Below, in pieces: positions 23,961 to 32,215 of a stretch of DNA of 38,008 nucleotides. The translations under genes and the position numbers were made by a program. The stretch covers positions 1 through 38,008 of the forward strand of contig URAG01000013.1 in assembly GCA_900545755.1 (NCBI GenBank), in the 5' to 3' direction. How positions within the stretch are numbered: position 1 is the stretch's first letter; every line of letters starts with the position of its first letter. This stretch comes from an uncultured Cloacibacillus sp. (lineage in GTDB: Bacteria > Synergistota > Synergistia > Synergistales > Synergistaceae). The notes beneath the pieces are model-generated. The model ran no database searches. It was not told the DNA's origin and was given only the letters and a program-made list of their open reading frames with translations.

Positions 23961-25484
23961 CTATTCCGACTTAAGTATCTTCCTGTATAGCTCGGCATAC
24001 TCAGCCGCCGAGACGTTCCACGAGAAGTCGCTCTTCATCGCGCTTCGCATGATTCTGTTCCAGCGCTCTGCGTCGTATTTTGCGGCGAGAGCGCGGTTCA
24101 GCGCTTTCTCAAGTTCGTCGATGCGGTAGTCGGTGAAGAGGAAGCCTGTGCCGTCCTGCGAGCCGTCGGCATCGATTATAGTGTCGGCGAGCCCGCCCGT
24201 CGCACGCGCCACCGGTATGGTGCCGTAGGCGAAGGCGATAAGCTGCGAAAGGCCGCAAGGCTCGAAAAGCGACGGCATAACAAGTATGTCCCCGCCGGCG
24301 TAGGCGAGGTGCGCAGTCTCCTCGCTGAAGCCCGTGACGGTGCGTACGCTGTCTGAGTGCGCTGAGCGGAAGTCTTCGAGACGATGGTTGAACATCTCGC
24401 TGCCGGAGCCGATGATCAGCGCGTATATCCTGTCCGGCATGAAGCGCGCGAGCGCGTCGAGCATGATGTCGATGCCCTTTTGCTCCGTAAGGCGTCCTAC
24501 AAATATGACGAGCGGGCGTCCGTCGTCGTTCCAGTCGAATTTTTCCATTAGAGCGCGACGGCAGGCTTTTTTACCCTCGACGTCGTCAACGTCGTAGTGT
24601 GTTGGAATGAGCGCGTCTGTGCGCGGGTTCCACACGTCGTAGTCGATGCCGTTTAAAATGCCGTGAAGCTTGTTTTTGTTGGCCGCCATTACGCCGTCGA
24701 GGCCGAAGCCTCCGTCGCGCGTCTGGATGTCCCACGAGTAACTTGGACTCACGGTCGTCACTGCGTCTGCATTGTTGATCGCGCCCTTCATGAGGTTCAC
24801 CTGGCCGTAGAATTCAAAGGTGCCCCAGTAGGAGTCTGGACGGAAGCCCCAGCCGTTGAGGCAGTCGTATGAGAATAGTCCTTGGTGCGCGATGTTGTGT
24901 ATTGTGTAGACGGTGTCGTAATCGGCTGCTACTGCTGCGTAATGCCTGTGCCAACGCAACGCCGATGGAACGGCAGCCGTCGGCCAGTCGTGCGAGTGGA
25001 TTATGTAAGGTTTCCACTTCGCGGCGCGCTCGAGCTCCATTGCCGCAAATGAGAGGAAGAGCATAGGCTCGGCTGTAACTGCGTTGAGTGCGTCGGGATA
25101 TATAGCCTCGTTCGAGTACAGTTCGTCGTTTTCTAGTATGTAGACGGGCGTCCCTGCGACGGTGGCGCGCCAAACGCGCGCGGTGACCGAGCGCCAGTTT
25201 ATAGCTGCTGATATCGTTCCAAGCGGCCGCTGAGGCAGCACGCCCATGTCCATCGCTTTGTCTAGGACGCCTGGCCATGCCGGCGTGACGACGCGGGCGT
25301 CGACGCCCACGCCTCGCAGCGCCTTCGGCAAAGCTCCAGTGACGTCGCCGAGGCCTCCCTTCTTAGAAAGCGGCGCGCACTCGGGCGCAACATGAAGGAC
25401 CTTTATCTGAGGCGCCTTCTCCTGATGTATTTCTTTATTAGTGTCCGCGGAAAACAGTACCATAGGCTTTCTCACAGTATTCAT
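23961..25484 (-). CDS. glgA: Glycogen synthase (ADP-glucose type)
   Basis: GT5 glycogen synthase that adds glucose from ADP-glucose to the chain, 507 residues. It carries the KxGGL nucleotide motif in APLSKKGGLGDVTGALPKAL, HSHDWPTAAVPS, the KHGILNGIDYDVWNP-like LHGILNGIDYDVWNP, GRLTEQKGIDIM and the EPCGLSQLIAFAYGT acceptor loop. The start is not certain: ATG at 25484 (MNTVRKPM) lies behind AGGGTGG and overlaps the phosphorylase gene by 47 bp. ATG 25463 is the alternative. Either leaves a 20-27 residue extension before the usual KVLHVAPE start. Confidence 0.94.
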   Translation of the reverse strand: MNTVRKPMVLFSADTNKEIHQEKAPQIKVLHVAPECAPLSKKGGLGDVTGALPKALRGVGVDARVVTPAWPGVLDKAMDMGVLPQRPLGTISAAINWRSVTARVWRATVAGTPVYILENDELYSNEAIYPDALNAVTAEPMLFLSFAAMELERAAKWKPYIIHSHDWPTAAVPSALRWHRHYAAVAADYDTVYTIHNIAHQGLFSYDCLNGWGFRPDSYWGTFEFYGQVNLMKGAINNADAVTTVSPSYSWDIQTRDGGFGLDGVMAANKNKLHGILNGIDYDVWNPRTDALIPTHYDVDDVEGKKACRRALMEKFDWNDDGRPLVIFVGRLTEQKGIDIMLDALARFMPDRIYALIIGSGSEMFNHRLEDFRSAHSDSVRTVTGFSEETAHLAYAGGDILVMPSLFEPCGLSQLIAFAYGTIPVARATGGLADTIIDADGSQDGTGFLFTDYRIDELEKALNRALAAKYDAERWNRIMRSAMKSDFSWNVSAAEYAELYRKILKSE

Positions 25485-28400
25485 GCACCACCCTATGCGT
25501 ATTGAAATAGCTTGCGTTGACAGCGATTGCAAGCTTCATCATCTTGATCCATTCCTTGCGGTTCTCGTAGTATGTCGGGATTATCTTCTGTTCGAGCTTG
25601 TTGTAGAGGTCGACAGCGTCCTCGGCTTCGTTGTATTCGACGAGGCTGTTCTCGGTCGGATCGGGGCCTATGGCCCATCCGGTCTTATCTTCGATACAGC
25701 CCTCTATCCACCATCCGTCAAGGACGGAGAAATTCATTACTCCGTTGTGCACGCACTTCATGCCGCTAGTTCCCGACGCTTCGCGCGGACGCACCGGCGT
25801 GTTGAGCCAAAGGTCTACGCCCGACGTTATAAGTTTTGCCGGCCCCATATTGTAGTTCTCTATGAATACGACTGGAAGTTTCGAGCCGAGCTCCTTTGAA
25901 ACTTGATTGATGTGCTGGAGCATGTCCTTGCCAGGCTCGTCGTGTGGGTGCGCCTTGCCGGAGAATATGAACTGCACCTTGCCACCGGCTATATCTACTA
26001 GGCGTTTTATGTCGGTGAATACTAGGTCGGCGCGCTTGTATGTCGCTGCGCGGCGCGCGAAGCCTATCGTCAGCACGTCGGGGTCGAGCTCGATGCCTGT
26101 CTCTTCGAGGACGAAGGCGAGAAGTTTCATCTTGGCGGACTGGTGCGCGTTCCATATCTCGTCGTCAGGAATGTGCAGCGCCTGCATAAGGCGCGATGGG
26201 TCGTTGCCCCAGCCGGGGATGTGGCGGTCGTAGACACGCGCGAACGACGGCGAGGTCCATGTCGTTGAGTGGACGCCGTTCGTTATCCAGTCTATCGACT
26301 GGTCGCCGAACATCTCGCGGCTCACCATGGCGTGCTTGTGGGAGACCCCGTTGACGTAGCGGCTGAACTTGAGCGCAAGGTCGGTCATAGAAAGGCCGCT
26401 GCCGCCGATGTGCTGGCGCAGTATCTGTCCGAAGTTGCCGTCGAGCACCTCGTTGATGAGGTCGTAGGAGAAGAAGTCGTGACCGGCGGCGACTGGCGTG
26501 TGCGTCGTGAATATGACTTGACTCTTGACTTTCTCGATATCGCCGTAGCCCTGTTCGCGCAGCAGCTCAAGCGTAAGGAAGCCGGCGTGTCCTTCGTTGA
26601 GATGGAATGTTTTGATGTTTCTGAAGCCGAGGTCGCGCAGAATACGCAGACCGCCGATGCCGAGTATCAGCTCCTGGCAGAGGCGGTAACGGTTGTCTCC
26701 GCCGTAGAGCTCCGCGGTGAACTGCCTGTCCTCAGGTGTATTTTCAGGGAGGTCGGTGTCGAGGAAGAGTATCGGCAGCTTATAGCCTGACTGGCCGACC
26801 AGCGTGTACGTCCATACGCCTATCGTGACTGGCCTATGGTTCATCGTTATCGTGACGCGGTTGGGCAGCTGCGTCATGAAGTCGCGCGGATTCCATTCCA
26901 CCGGATATTCCGTTTGGCGTCCGTTTTTGTCTATCTTCTGCGCGAAATATCCTTTTTTGTAGAGCAGAGTGATGCCGACCATGGGCACGCCCATGTCCGC
27001 GCCGCTTTTCAGAATATCTCCGGCTAGCACTCCCAGCCCTCCCGAGTATGTCGGTATTTCGGGCTTCAGTGCTATTTCCATCGAAAAATATGCCGTATTC
27101 CTGAAAGCGGGGTCGCTGTCCTGCGATTCCAACAGCGACGCAGCGAGGTTGTTGCCGTATCTCATTTCGTTCATCTTCTCCAGTCTATCCGTTTCTTCTT
27201 CCTTCGCCGCAAGTTCCTCAAACTCCGCGTGCGGCGCGACGCACTTCGTTATGACCGAAGCGGCGTCTGGGTATTCCTTCGTGTTGCCCTTTGCTTTTCT
27301 GAGGTTTTCTATAAGCGGGGCGACGTAATCTTTGCGTCCCGATACCCCTTCGGCTATCTCCGCTGCGCGCAGCGCGTAGGAGAGCATTTGTCTAGCCTCG
27401 ACGCCTGAGACGTCGCTGAAGAACCAGGCGCATGACGTGTACATGAACATTCGCATGCGCTGCATCTCCACGAGCGACGAAAGCCGCATCGCCTCGGAGT
27501 CCGTCACGCCCTCGAACCTTTCGGCGAAAAACGCCTTCCTGTTATCGCGTATCTCTTCGCCCGTCAACGGCAGACCGCATGTGTAAAGCGCTATCGCCTC
27601 GTTGCGCAGCCGCCACGGGTCGCCGTATCTTGAGACTTCAGCATCGTAGAGCTCGTCGACAGAAGCTGCGAGCGCGTCGAAGGCTTCGCGCATAGGGCCG
27701 CGCCATTTCTGGTTCCAGCCTTCGCCGCCGCCCGTGTGGCATCCGCAGTCCGAGCGCCAACGCTCCACGCCGTGGACGCACGACCACGACGAGTTTTCTA
27801 CGACGACGCATCTGGCCTTTGGCGGGTATTTTTCTAGGAATTCGTCGAGCGCGGGCGTGGCTACGCGGTTGTCTGAGTCAGTGAGTTCGAAAAGGCGCGC
27901 AAGCGCCATTTCTCCGAATTTGTGGTGGTGTCCGTAGCTTTCGCCGTCTGTCGCCGCTATCAGGAGACGGTTTTCCCCCTCGGCGGCGGCCTTTACCATA
28001 GTTTCTTTGAATGCGTCGCCGTTGTCGAGCAGCCCGCCGAAGGCTATGTCGCGCGCTATGCCGGCGTGATAAAAGATTACGGTTATAGCGTGTCCCGACG
28101 GCAACTCGCAGCGATATGGGCGCGTCACGTCTAGGTTTGCGCCGCCCGGCGTTTCTACAGTGCCGGCTTCTGTGACGACCGCTTTGCACTGCGACGGCGC
28201 AAGTATCACATATTCGATGCCGCACGACGCTAGCGTTTCAAGCGTCGGTGTATCGACGGCGCACTCGGGCAGCCACATGCCCTTCGGCTTGCGGCCGTAG
28301 CGGTATTTGAAATCTTCGATTCCCCATACGGTCTGCGTCAGCTTGTCGCGCTCCGTCGCGAGCGGCATGATGATATGGTTGTAAGCTTGGGCCATGGCCC

Positions 28401-28692
28401 GTTCTTGTGAATTGATTATGATTCCGTTGAGCGTGGGGTAATTGCCTTCGATCCACCTGTGGAGCGTCGGCCCAAAGTCGAAGCTCAGCTCCGTGTAGTT
28501 GTTGTAGACAGCCCTGATGCGCCCGTCCGCGTCAAGCAGCTTTGCGCAGCTGTTCGGCGTGTAGCATTCGGCGCATACGCGCTCGTTCCAGTCGTGCGCC
28601 GGTTCAGCAGTTTGGTCGCGAAGCACGGAACCCGTCCACGGGTCCTCGCGCGGAGGCTGGTAGAAGTGTCCGTGTATGCCGATGTTAATCAA
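25438..28692 (-). CDS. GH57 domain fused to short-type alpha-glucan phosphorylase
   Basis: A 1084-residue fusion. Residues 1 to about 430 form a GH57 (DUF3536-like) domain: HGHFYQPPRE motif with His7 and His9, the nucleophile candidate Glu143 in MWLPECAVDT and the acid candidate Asp249 in ATDGESYGHHH. After a helical linker (about 440-525), residues from about 530 are a GT35 phosphorylase of the short, bacterial/archaeal type: YFSMEIALKPEIPTYSGGLG, FHLNEGHAGF, TTHTPVAAGHD, GFARRAATYKRADL and the PLP lysine near 979 in EASGTSGMK. The phosphorylase releases glucose-1-phosphate from glycogen. The GH57 half may trim or branch chains. TTG start at 28692 behind GAGGGGG. First gene of the glycogen operon, overlapping glgA. 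Confidence 0.92.
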   Translation of the reverse strand: MINIGIHGHFYQPPREDPWTGSVLRDQTAEPAHDWNERVCAECYTPNSCAKLLDADGRIRAVYNNYTELSFDFGPTLHRWIEGNYPTLNGIIINSQERAMAQAYNHIIMPLATERDKLTQTVWGIEDFKYRYGRKPKGMWLPECAVDTPTLETLASCGIEYVILAPSQCKAVVTEAGTVETPGGANLDVTRPYRCELPSGHAITVIFYHAGIARDIAFGGLLDNGDAFKETMVKAAAEGENRLLIAATDGESYGHHHKFGEMALARLFELTDSDNRVATPALDEFLEKYPPKARCVVVENSSWSCVHGVERWRSDCGCHTGGGEGWNQKWRGPMREAFDALAASVDELYDAEVSRYGDPWRLRNEAIALYTCGLPLTGEEIRDNRKAFFAERFEGVTDSEAMRLSSLVEMQRMRMFMYTSCAWFFSDVSGVEARQMLSYALRAAEIAEGVSGRKDYVAPLIENLRKAKGNTKEYPDAASVITKCVAPHAEFEELAAKEEETDRLEKMNEMRYGNNLAASLLESQDSDPAFRNTAYFSMEIALKPEIPTYSGGLGVLAGDILKSGADMGVPMVGITLLYKKGYFAQKIDKNGRQTEYPVEWNPRDFMTQLPNRVTITMNHRPVTIGVWTYTLVGQSGYKLPILFLDTDLPENTPEDRQFTAELYGGDNRYRLCQELILGIGGLRILRDLGFRNIKTFHLNEGHAGFLTLELLREQGYGDIEKVKSQVIFTTHTPVAAGHDFFSYDLINEVLDGNFGQILRQHIGGSGLSMTDLALKFSRYVNGVSHKHAMVSREMFGDQSIDWITNGVHSTTWTSPSFARVYDRHIPGWGNDPSRLMQALHIPDDEIWNAHQSAKMKLLAFVLEETGIELDPDVLTIGFARRAATYKRADLVFTDIKRLVDIAGGKVQFIFSGKAHPHDEPGKDMLQHINQVSKELGSKLPVVFIENYNMGPAKLITSGVDLWLNTPVRPREASGTSGMKCVHNGVMNFSVLDGWWIEGCIEDKTGWAIGPDPTENSLVEYNEAEDAVDLYNKLEQKIIPTYYENRKEWIKMMKLAIAVNASYFNTHRVVHEYCEKAYGTVFRGH

Positions 28693-28747
28693 AAAAGAAG
28701 AGCCCCCTCAGTAGAGATGATAACAATCTCTTTCACAACATGATATG

Positions 28748-28777
28748 ATTATACTATTAAGAAGAGCGAATTGTATA
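28748..28777 (-). promoter_or_regulatory. Promoter of the glycogen operon
   Basis: Minus-strand TATAAT (28753-28748) with TATACA (28777-28772) at an 18-base spacing, 55 bp before the TTG start, in the 134-bp gap shared with the divergent ATPase gene. Confidence 0.5.
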
Positions 28778-28826
28778 AATCATTTGTAAATACCGCCGCA
28801 GGCGGAGGCGAGGAGGTTTGGGGTAA

Positions 28827-29384
28827 ATGCTTGAGGATCTTTCTGCGCACGTCCTCGATATTGCGGAGAACAGCACGCGAGCCGGTGCCACTGAAATAGA
28901 GATAACGATAGAAGAAAACGCGGAAAAAGATCTGCTTCTTTTCTCCGTCAGGGACAACGGGCGCGGCATGAGTCCGGAGTTCGTGGCGAAGGTGACGGAC
29001 CCTTTCACTACGACGCGGACGACTCGGCGCGTCGGTATGGGGCTGCCTTTCCTGCGCCAATCCGCGGAGCTCTGCGGCGGCGCACTGACGATTGAGTCGG
29101 CCGTCGGCGTAGGCACGACTGTGACCGCTACATTCGGTCTCAGCTGCGTCGACCGCCCGCCGCTCGGCGATATGCCGTCGACGGTGATGACGCTTGTCAT
29201 GGGGGCGCCGCTTGTCCACTGGAAGTACCGCCACGTCATCGACGGCCGCGAATTTCTGCTCGACACCGACGAGATAGTCGAGGCGCTCGACGGCGACCGC
29301 GAGATGCTCGCTTCGCCCGACGTCGGACTCTGGCTGCGCGACAACCTGCGCGACGAGCTTGCGGCTCTAGCCGCCGAAAATTGA
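28827..29384 (+). CDS. Stand-alone GHKL (HATPase_c) ATP-binding protein
   Basis: Protein of 185 residues made of a histidine-kinase-like ATPase domain without a phospho-acceptor or sensor domain. N-box LDIAENSTRAGAT, G1 box VRDNGRGMSPE, F-like region DPFTTTRTTRRVGMGLPFL with the G2 glycines, and a last beta strand at VGTTVTATFG. Residues about 120-185 are a helical tail of unknown role. Similar lone GHKL proteins occur as anti-sigma factors and near [FeFe]-hydrogenase/NuoE-like genes in anaerobes, but none of those partners is seen here. ATG at 28827 follows GGAGG. It diverges from the glycogen operon. Confidence 0.85.
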   Translation: MLEDLSAHVLDIAENSTRAGATEIEITIEENAEKDLLLFSVRDNGRGMSPEFVAKVTDPFTTTRTTRRVGMGLPFLRQSAELCGGALTIESAVGVGTTVTATFGLSCVDRPPLGDMPSTVMTLVMGAPLVHWKYRHVIDGREFLLDTDEIVEALDGDREMLASPDVGLWLRDNLRDELAALAAEN

Positions 29385-29430
29385 CGGAAGTACGCCGCGT
29401 TCGAAAAAACGCTGAAAGTTTGAGCGCCAC

Positions 29431-29458
29431 TTGTTTTTTTTCATATCGTGGCTATAAT
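29431..29458 (+). promoter_or_regulatory. Promoter of the 6S RNA candidate
   Basis: TTGTTT (29431-29436), a 16-base spacer and TATAAT (29453-29458). Transcription would begin near 29465, about 25 bases before the mature RNA stem. A small hairpin at 29469-29484 lies between. Confidence 0.6.
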
Positions 29459-29487
29459 CATATCCAGAGATTAGATATTTAATCTTT

Positions 29488-29664
29488 CGCCCTGCTGAGT
29501 ACGTGTGATATTGGGTGAGTCTTGAGCCAACAAATTGATCCCGTTAGGCACTTCGTCCGACGGCGGCGGAGATGCTTCGAGCATCGACCAAGTTAGGCGG
29601 ACATTTAGCCTATATCCTGTTAGGAACGGGTCAAGGCCTCCAATACACGGCCCCGCGGGGTTTT
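29488..29664 (+). ncRNA. ssrS: Probable 6S RNA
   Basis: The 450-bp gap between the GHKL and HAD genes has no ORF but folds as a long rod like 6S RNA. CCCTGC (29490-29495) pairs with GCGGGG (29655-29660). CGTGT-gat-ATTGG pairs with CCAAT-ACACG. CTTGA pairs with TCAAG to close a large central bubble, and TAGGC/GCCTA, GTCCG/CGGAC and GATGC/GCATC form the terminal arm. Length (about 171 bases), the promoter and the terminator fit. 6S RNA traps sigma-70 RNA polymerase in stationary phase. RarA is encoded 1.2 kb downstream, and in Bacillus subtilis a 6S gene also lies close to the rarA homologue. The call rests on manual folding. Confidence 0.75.
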
Positions 29665-29676
29665 CTTTTGCCCTGT

Positions 29677-29715
29677 CGCCGCCGCCCTTCTTGAGCGGCG
29701 GCGCCTTTCTTTTCT
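29677..29715 (+). terminator. Terminator after the 6S RNA candidate
   Basis: CGCCGCCGC (29677-29685) and GCGGCGGCG (29695-29703) form a 9-bp stem followed by a T/C-rich run to about 29715. Confidence 0.8.
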
Positions 29716-29837
29716 ATTTGAGAAAAAATTATCTGGTAATTTGAGCTATAATATAGTTGCGTGGCGTCCTGCACCCTTCGCACGGCGGCGCGTTTTATTT
29801 ATCCGAGCAACCGGATTTACTGTTTTGGAGGCTTGTC

Positions 29838-30827
29838 ATGGATATAGATATCAAATCGCCCTTCTGGTCGCCGGCGGGCGCTTCTGGTTTCATTCTCGAC
29901 TGGGACGGAGTAATAGCGGAAACGCGGCTTGATTTCACGCCGCTGCGTGAAAAGTATTACGGCGGCAGGCGCGCGATGCTTCTCGAAGATGCCTGCACGC
30001 TTACGGCGGATGTCCGAGAGGAGTTCTTCGCCGGGCTCGTCGCGCTTGAAATGGCTGGAGCGGACAAGGCCGAACCCGTAGAGGGCGCGCCGGAGCTGCT
30101 CGCATGGCTTGAAGACAACGGCATACCCTACTGCATAGTATCGAGAAACTGTATGGACGTCATAAAGCGCGGCGCGGATGTGATCGGCGTCGACCTGCCG
30201 GAAAAAACATGGGGGCGCGACAACTCGCGCTGGGTCAAGCCTGACCCTCGCGCGCTTTACGCGGCGGCGGAGGCGATAGGCGCTGAGCCGCACCGCTGCG
30301 TCTATGTCGGCGACTTTCTCTACGACCTTCAGGGAGCGCGCCGCGCCGGGATGCGCGCCGTGCTGGTCCAGCGCGAAAACCCCGAGTGGGGCGCCTGGGC
30401 CGACGTAATGTACCCGAAGATGACGGACCTAGTCGCCGAACTGCATGAGCCGAAGCCGCTAGTACCGTGGGAATACCGCGAGATTTTCGCGAAAAAGAGC
30501 GAGCACTGGCTCGTCAATGCTTCGGCTCTGACATTCGCCCTCCCGGACGCGCCGTCGCCGACTGTGGACTGCTGGCTGACGCGTGCCGCGGCGCTCGGCG
30601 TCGGCAAAATCTTCATCGAGCCTGACAGAACGCTCACCCCCGACGACTGGAAGAAAAGCCCGTCGCTCGACCCTGCATATATGGGGCTGCCTTTGCACGA
30701 GGCCGCACGCCGTTTCCTCGCGCCGCGCTTCCCGCTTGCCGAGGTTGTGACGGAGTGCGAAGAGCCGCTCAACGCGCCTAAGAATTCGCTCGATCTTCAG
30801 CGTTACCTGGAGCGCAAGAAAATATAG
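29838..30827 (+). CDS. HAD-family phosphatase with C-terminal extension
   Basis: Protein of 329 residues. Residues about 10-215 are a HAD hydrolase: motif I DWDGVIAET (nucleophile Asp and acid Asp), motif II in PYCIVSRN, the motif III lysine in RWVKPDPRAL and motif IV VYVGDFLYDLQGA. It resembles phosphoglycolate phosphatase-like enzymes in the core. Residues about 225-329 (PWEYREIFAKKSEHWLVNAS onward, ending NSLDLQRYLERKKI) form an extra region I do not recognise. ATG at 29838 follows GGAGG by 6 bases, and in-frame starts farther upstream lie next to a TATAAT box (29747-29752). The stop is 2 bp before rarA, so the pair is co-transcribed. Confidence 0.85.
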   Translation: MDIDIKSPFWSPAGASGFILDWDGVIAETRLDFTPLREKYYGGRRAMLLEDACTLTADVREEFFAGLVALEMAGADKAEPVEGAPELLAWLEDNGIPYCIVSRNCMDVIKRGADVIGVDLPEKTWGRDNSRWVKPDPRALYAAAEAIGAEPHRCVYVGDFLYDLQGARRAGMRAVLVQRENPEWGAWADVMYPKMTDLVAELHEPKPLVPWEYREIFAKKSEHWLVNASALTFALPDAPSPTVDCWLTRAAALGVGKIFIEPDRTLTPDDWKKSPSLDPAYMGLPLHEAARRFLAPRFPLAEVVTECEEPLNAPKNSLDLQRYLERKKI

Positions 30828-30829
30828 CC

Positions 30830-32140
30830 ATGGCTGAAGGAAGCCTCTTCGGCGAGACGGAGCCGCTTCGCTTCGAAGTCCCGCTCGCCGAGCGCATGAG
30901 GCCCGCGTCGCTCGACGAGTACGCCGGGCAGAGGCACATACTGGGACGCGGCAAAGCGCTGCGCCTCCTGCTCGAAGGCGGCAGGGTGCCGAGCTGCATA
31001 CTCTACGGCCCCCCCGGCGTCGGCAAGACTACTCTCGTGCGGCTCATGGCTAAGGTCACAGGCCGCGAGCTGCTCGAAATAAACGCCGTCAGCGCGAAGG
31101 TCGAGACGCTGCGAGACCTGCTCGACGATGCCGCGGCTTCGAAGGCCTCGTCGGGGCGCTCCGCGATAGCCTTCGTGGACGAGATATACCACTTCAACAA
31201 AAAACAGCAGAACGTCCTTCTTCCCTCGGTAGAGGCGGGCGGCCTTATACTTGTCGGCACGACGACGGAAAATCCGTGGTTCGAGATAAACAAGACGCTG
31301 CTATCGCGCATGGTCGTCTACACGCTCGAACCGCTCAGGACGGAGGATATATGCGCGCTGCTCGAACGCGCGCTGAACGATAAGGAACGCGGCCTCGGCC
31401 GCCTCGGCGTGGCCGCGGACAAAAAGCTGCTTGAAAAGATAGCCGCGCTCGCCGGCGGCGACGCGCGGCAGGCGCTCACGCGGCTCGAAGCTTCCGTCTC
31501 CGCCGCGGCGATGGGCGGCGGCTCCGTCCTCACAGAGGAAATCATTGCGCAGAGCACTGGCCGCGCGATACAGCGCTACGACAGGGACTCCAACGACCAT
31601 TACGCCGTCATCTCCGCGCTCATCAAAAGCATCCGCGGCTCAGACCCAGACGCCGCCCTCTACTGGCTTGCGCGGATGCTTGAAGCCGGCGACGACCTGC
31701 GCTTCATCACGCGCCGCCTCTGCATCCTCGCCTCCGAGGACGTCGGCCTCGCCGACCCTATGGCGCTCGTCGTCGCGCAGAACGCCGCCGCCGCCGTAGA
31801 CCGCGTCGGAATGCCCGAGGCGAGCATAATACTCGGCGAAGCGGTAATATACTTAGCCGCCGCGCCGAAGAGCAACAGCGCCTACCTAGCGATAGCGGCG
31901 GCGCAGAAAAACGTGCGCGAAGGCAATATCCTAGAAGTGCCGAGCCACCTGCGCAACGACGGCGAAGGCTACGTCTATCCGCACGACGGCCCCGCCCACT
32001 GGACTCCGCAGGCCTATCTTCCCGAAGTACGCCGCTTCTATTACCCAGGCAAGCTCGGAGCGGAACAACGCATCGAAGAACGCTTTAAACGCCTCTGGAA
32101 AAGATTCTCGGCTGAGGACGAAACGGAACAAAAATCCTGA
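30830..32140 (+). CDS. rarA: RarA/MgsA replication-associated recombination ATPase
   Basis: AAA+ ATPase of 436 residues that acts at stalled replication forks and interacts with SSB. LAERMRPASLDEYAGQRHIL is the typical opening. Walker A LYGPPGVGKTTL, Walker B IAFVDEIYHFNKKQQ, sensor 1 VGTTTENPWFEINKTLLSR and sensor 2 GGDARQALTRLE follow. The C-terminal half (about 260-430) is the MgsA tetramerisation domain (YAVISALIKSIRGSDPDAAL, later GEGYVYPHD). The start ATG is 3 bp after the HAD stop with a weak ribosome site, suggesting translational coupling. It ends at a bidirectional terminator. Confidence 0.95.
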   Translation: MAEGSLFGETEPLRFEVPLAERMRPASLDEYAGQRHILGRGKALRLLLEGGRVPSCILYGPPGVGKTTLVRLMAKVTGRELLEINAVSAKVETLRDLLDDAAASKASSGRSAIAFVDEIYHFNKKQQNVLLPSVEAGGLILVGTTTENPWFEINKTLLSRMVVYTLEPLRTEDICALLERALNDKERGLGRLGVAADKKLLEKIAALAGGDARQALTRLEASVSAAAMGGGSVLTEEIIAQSTGRAIQRYDRDSNDHYAVISALIKSIRGSDPDAALYWLARMLEAGDDLRFITRRLCILASEDVGLADPMALVVAQNAAAAVDRVGMPEASIILGEAVIYLAAAPKSNSAYLAIAAAQKNVREGNILEVPSHLRNDGEGYVYPHDGPAHWTPQAYLPEVRRFYYPGKLGAEQRIEERFKRLWKRFSAEDETEQKS

Positions 32141-32167
32141 AATCTACGCCGCAGGCCATTAAATGCG

Positions 32168-32203
32168 AAAACGCCGCCGCGTATATCATCGCGGCGGCGT
32201 TTT
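32168..32203. terminator. Bidirectional terminator
   Basis: AAAACGCCGCCGCG (32168-32181) pairs with CGCGGCGGCGTTTT (32190-32203), a 14-bp stem between convergent rarA and the cobalamin adenosyltransferase gene. Confidence 0.87.
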
Positions 32204-32215
32204 ATGTGAACCGCG

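Noticed and set aside
29465..29664. SRP RNA, tmRNA or RNase P RNA in the ORF-free gap
   Set aside because: No SRP GGAA-tetraloop/Alu-like core, no tag-peptide frame or Ala-tRNA-like ends, and no RNase P core motifs. The fold suits 6S RNA.
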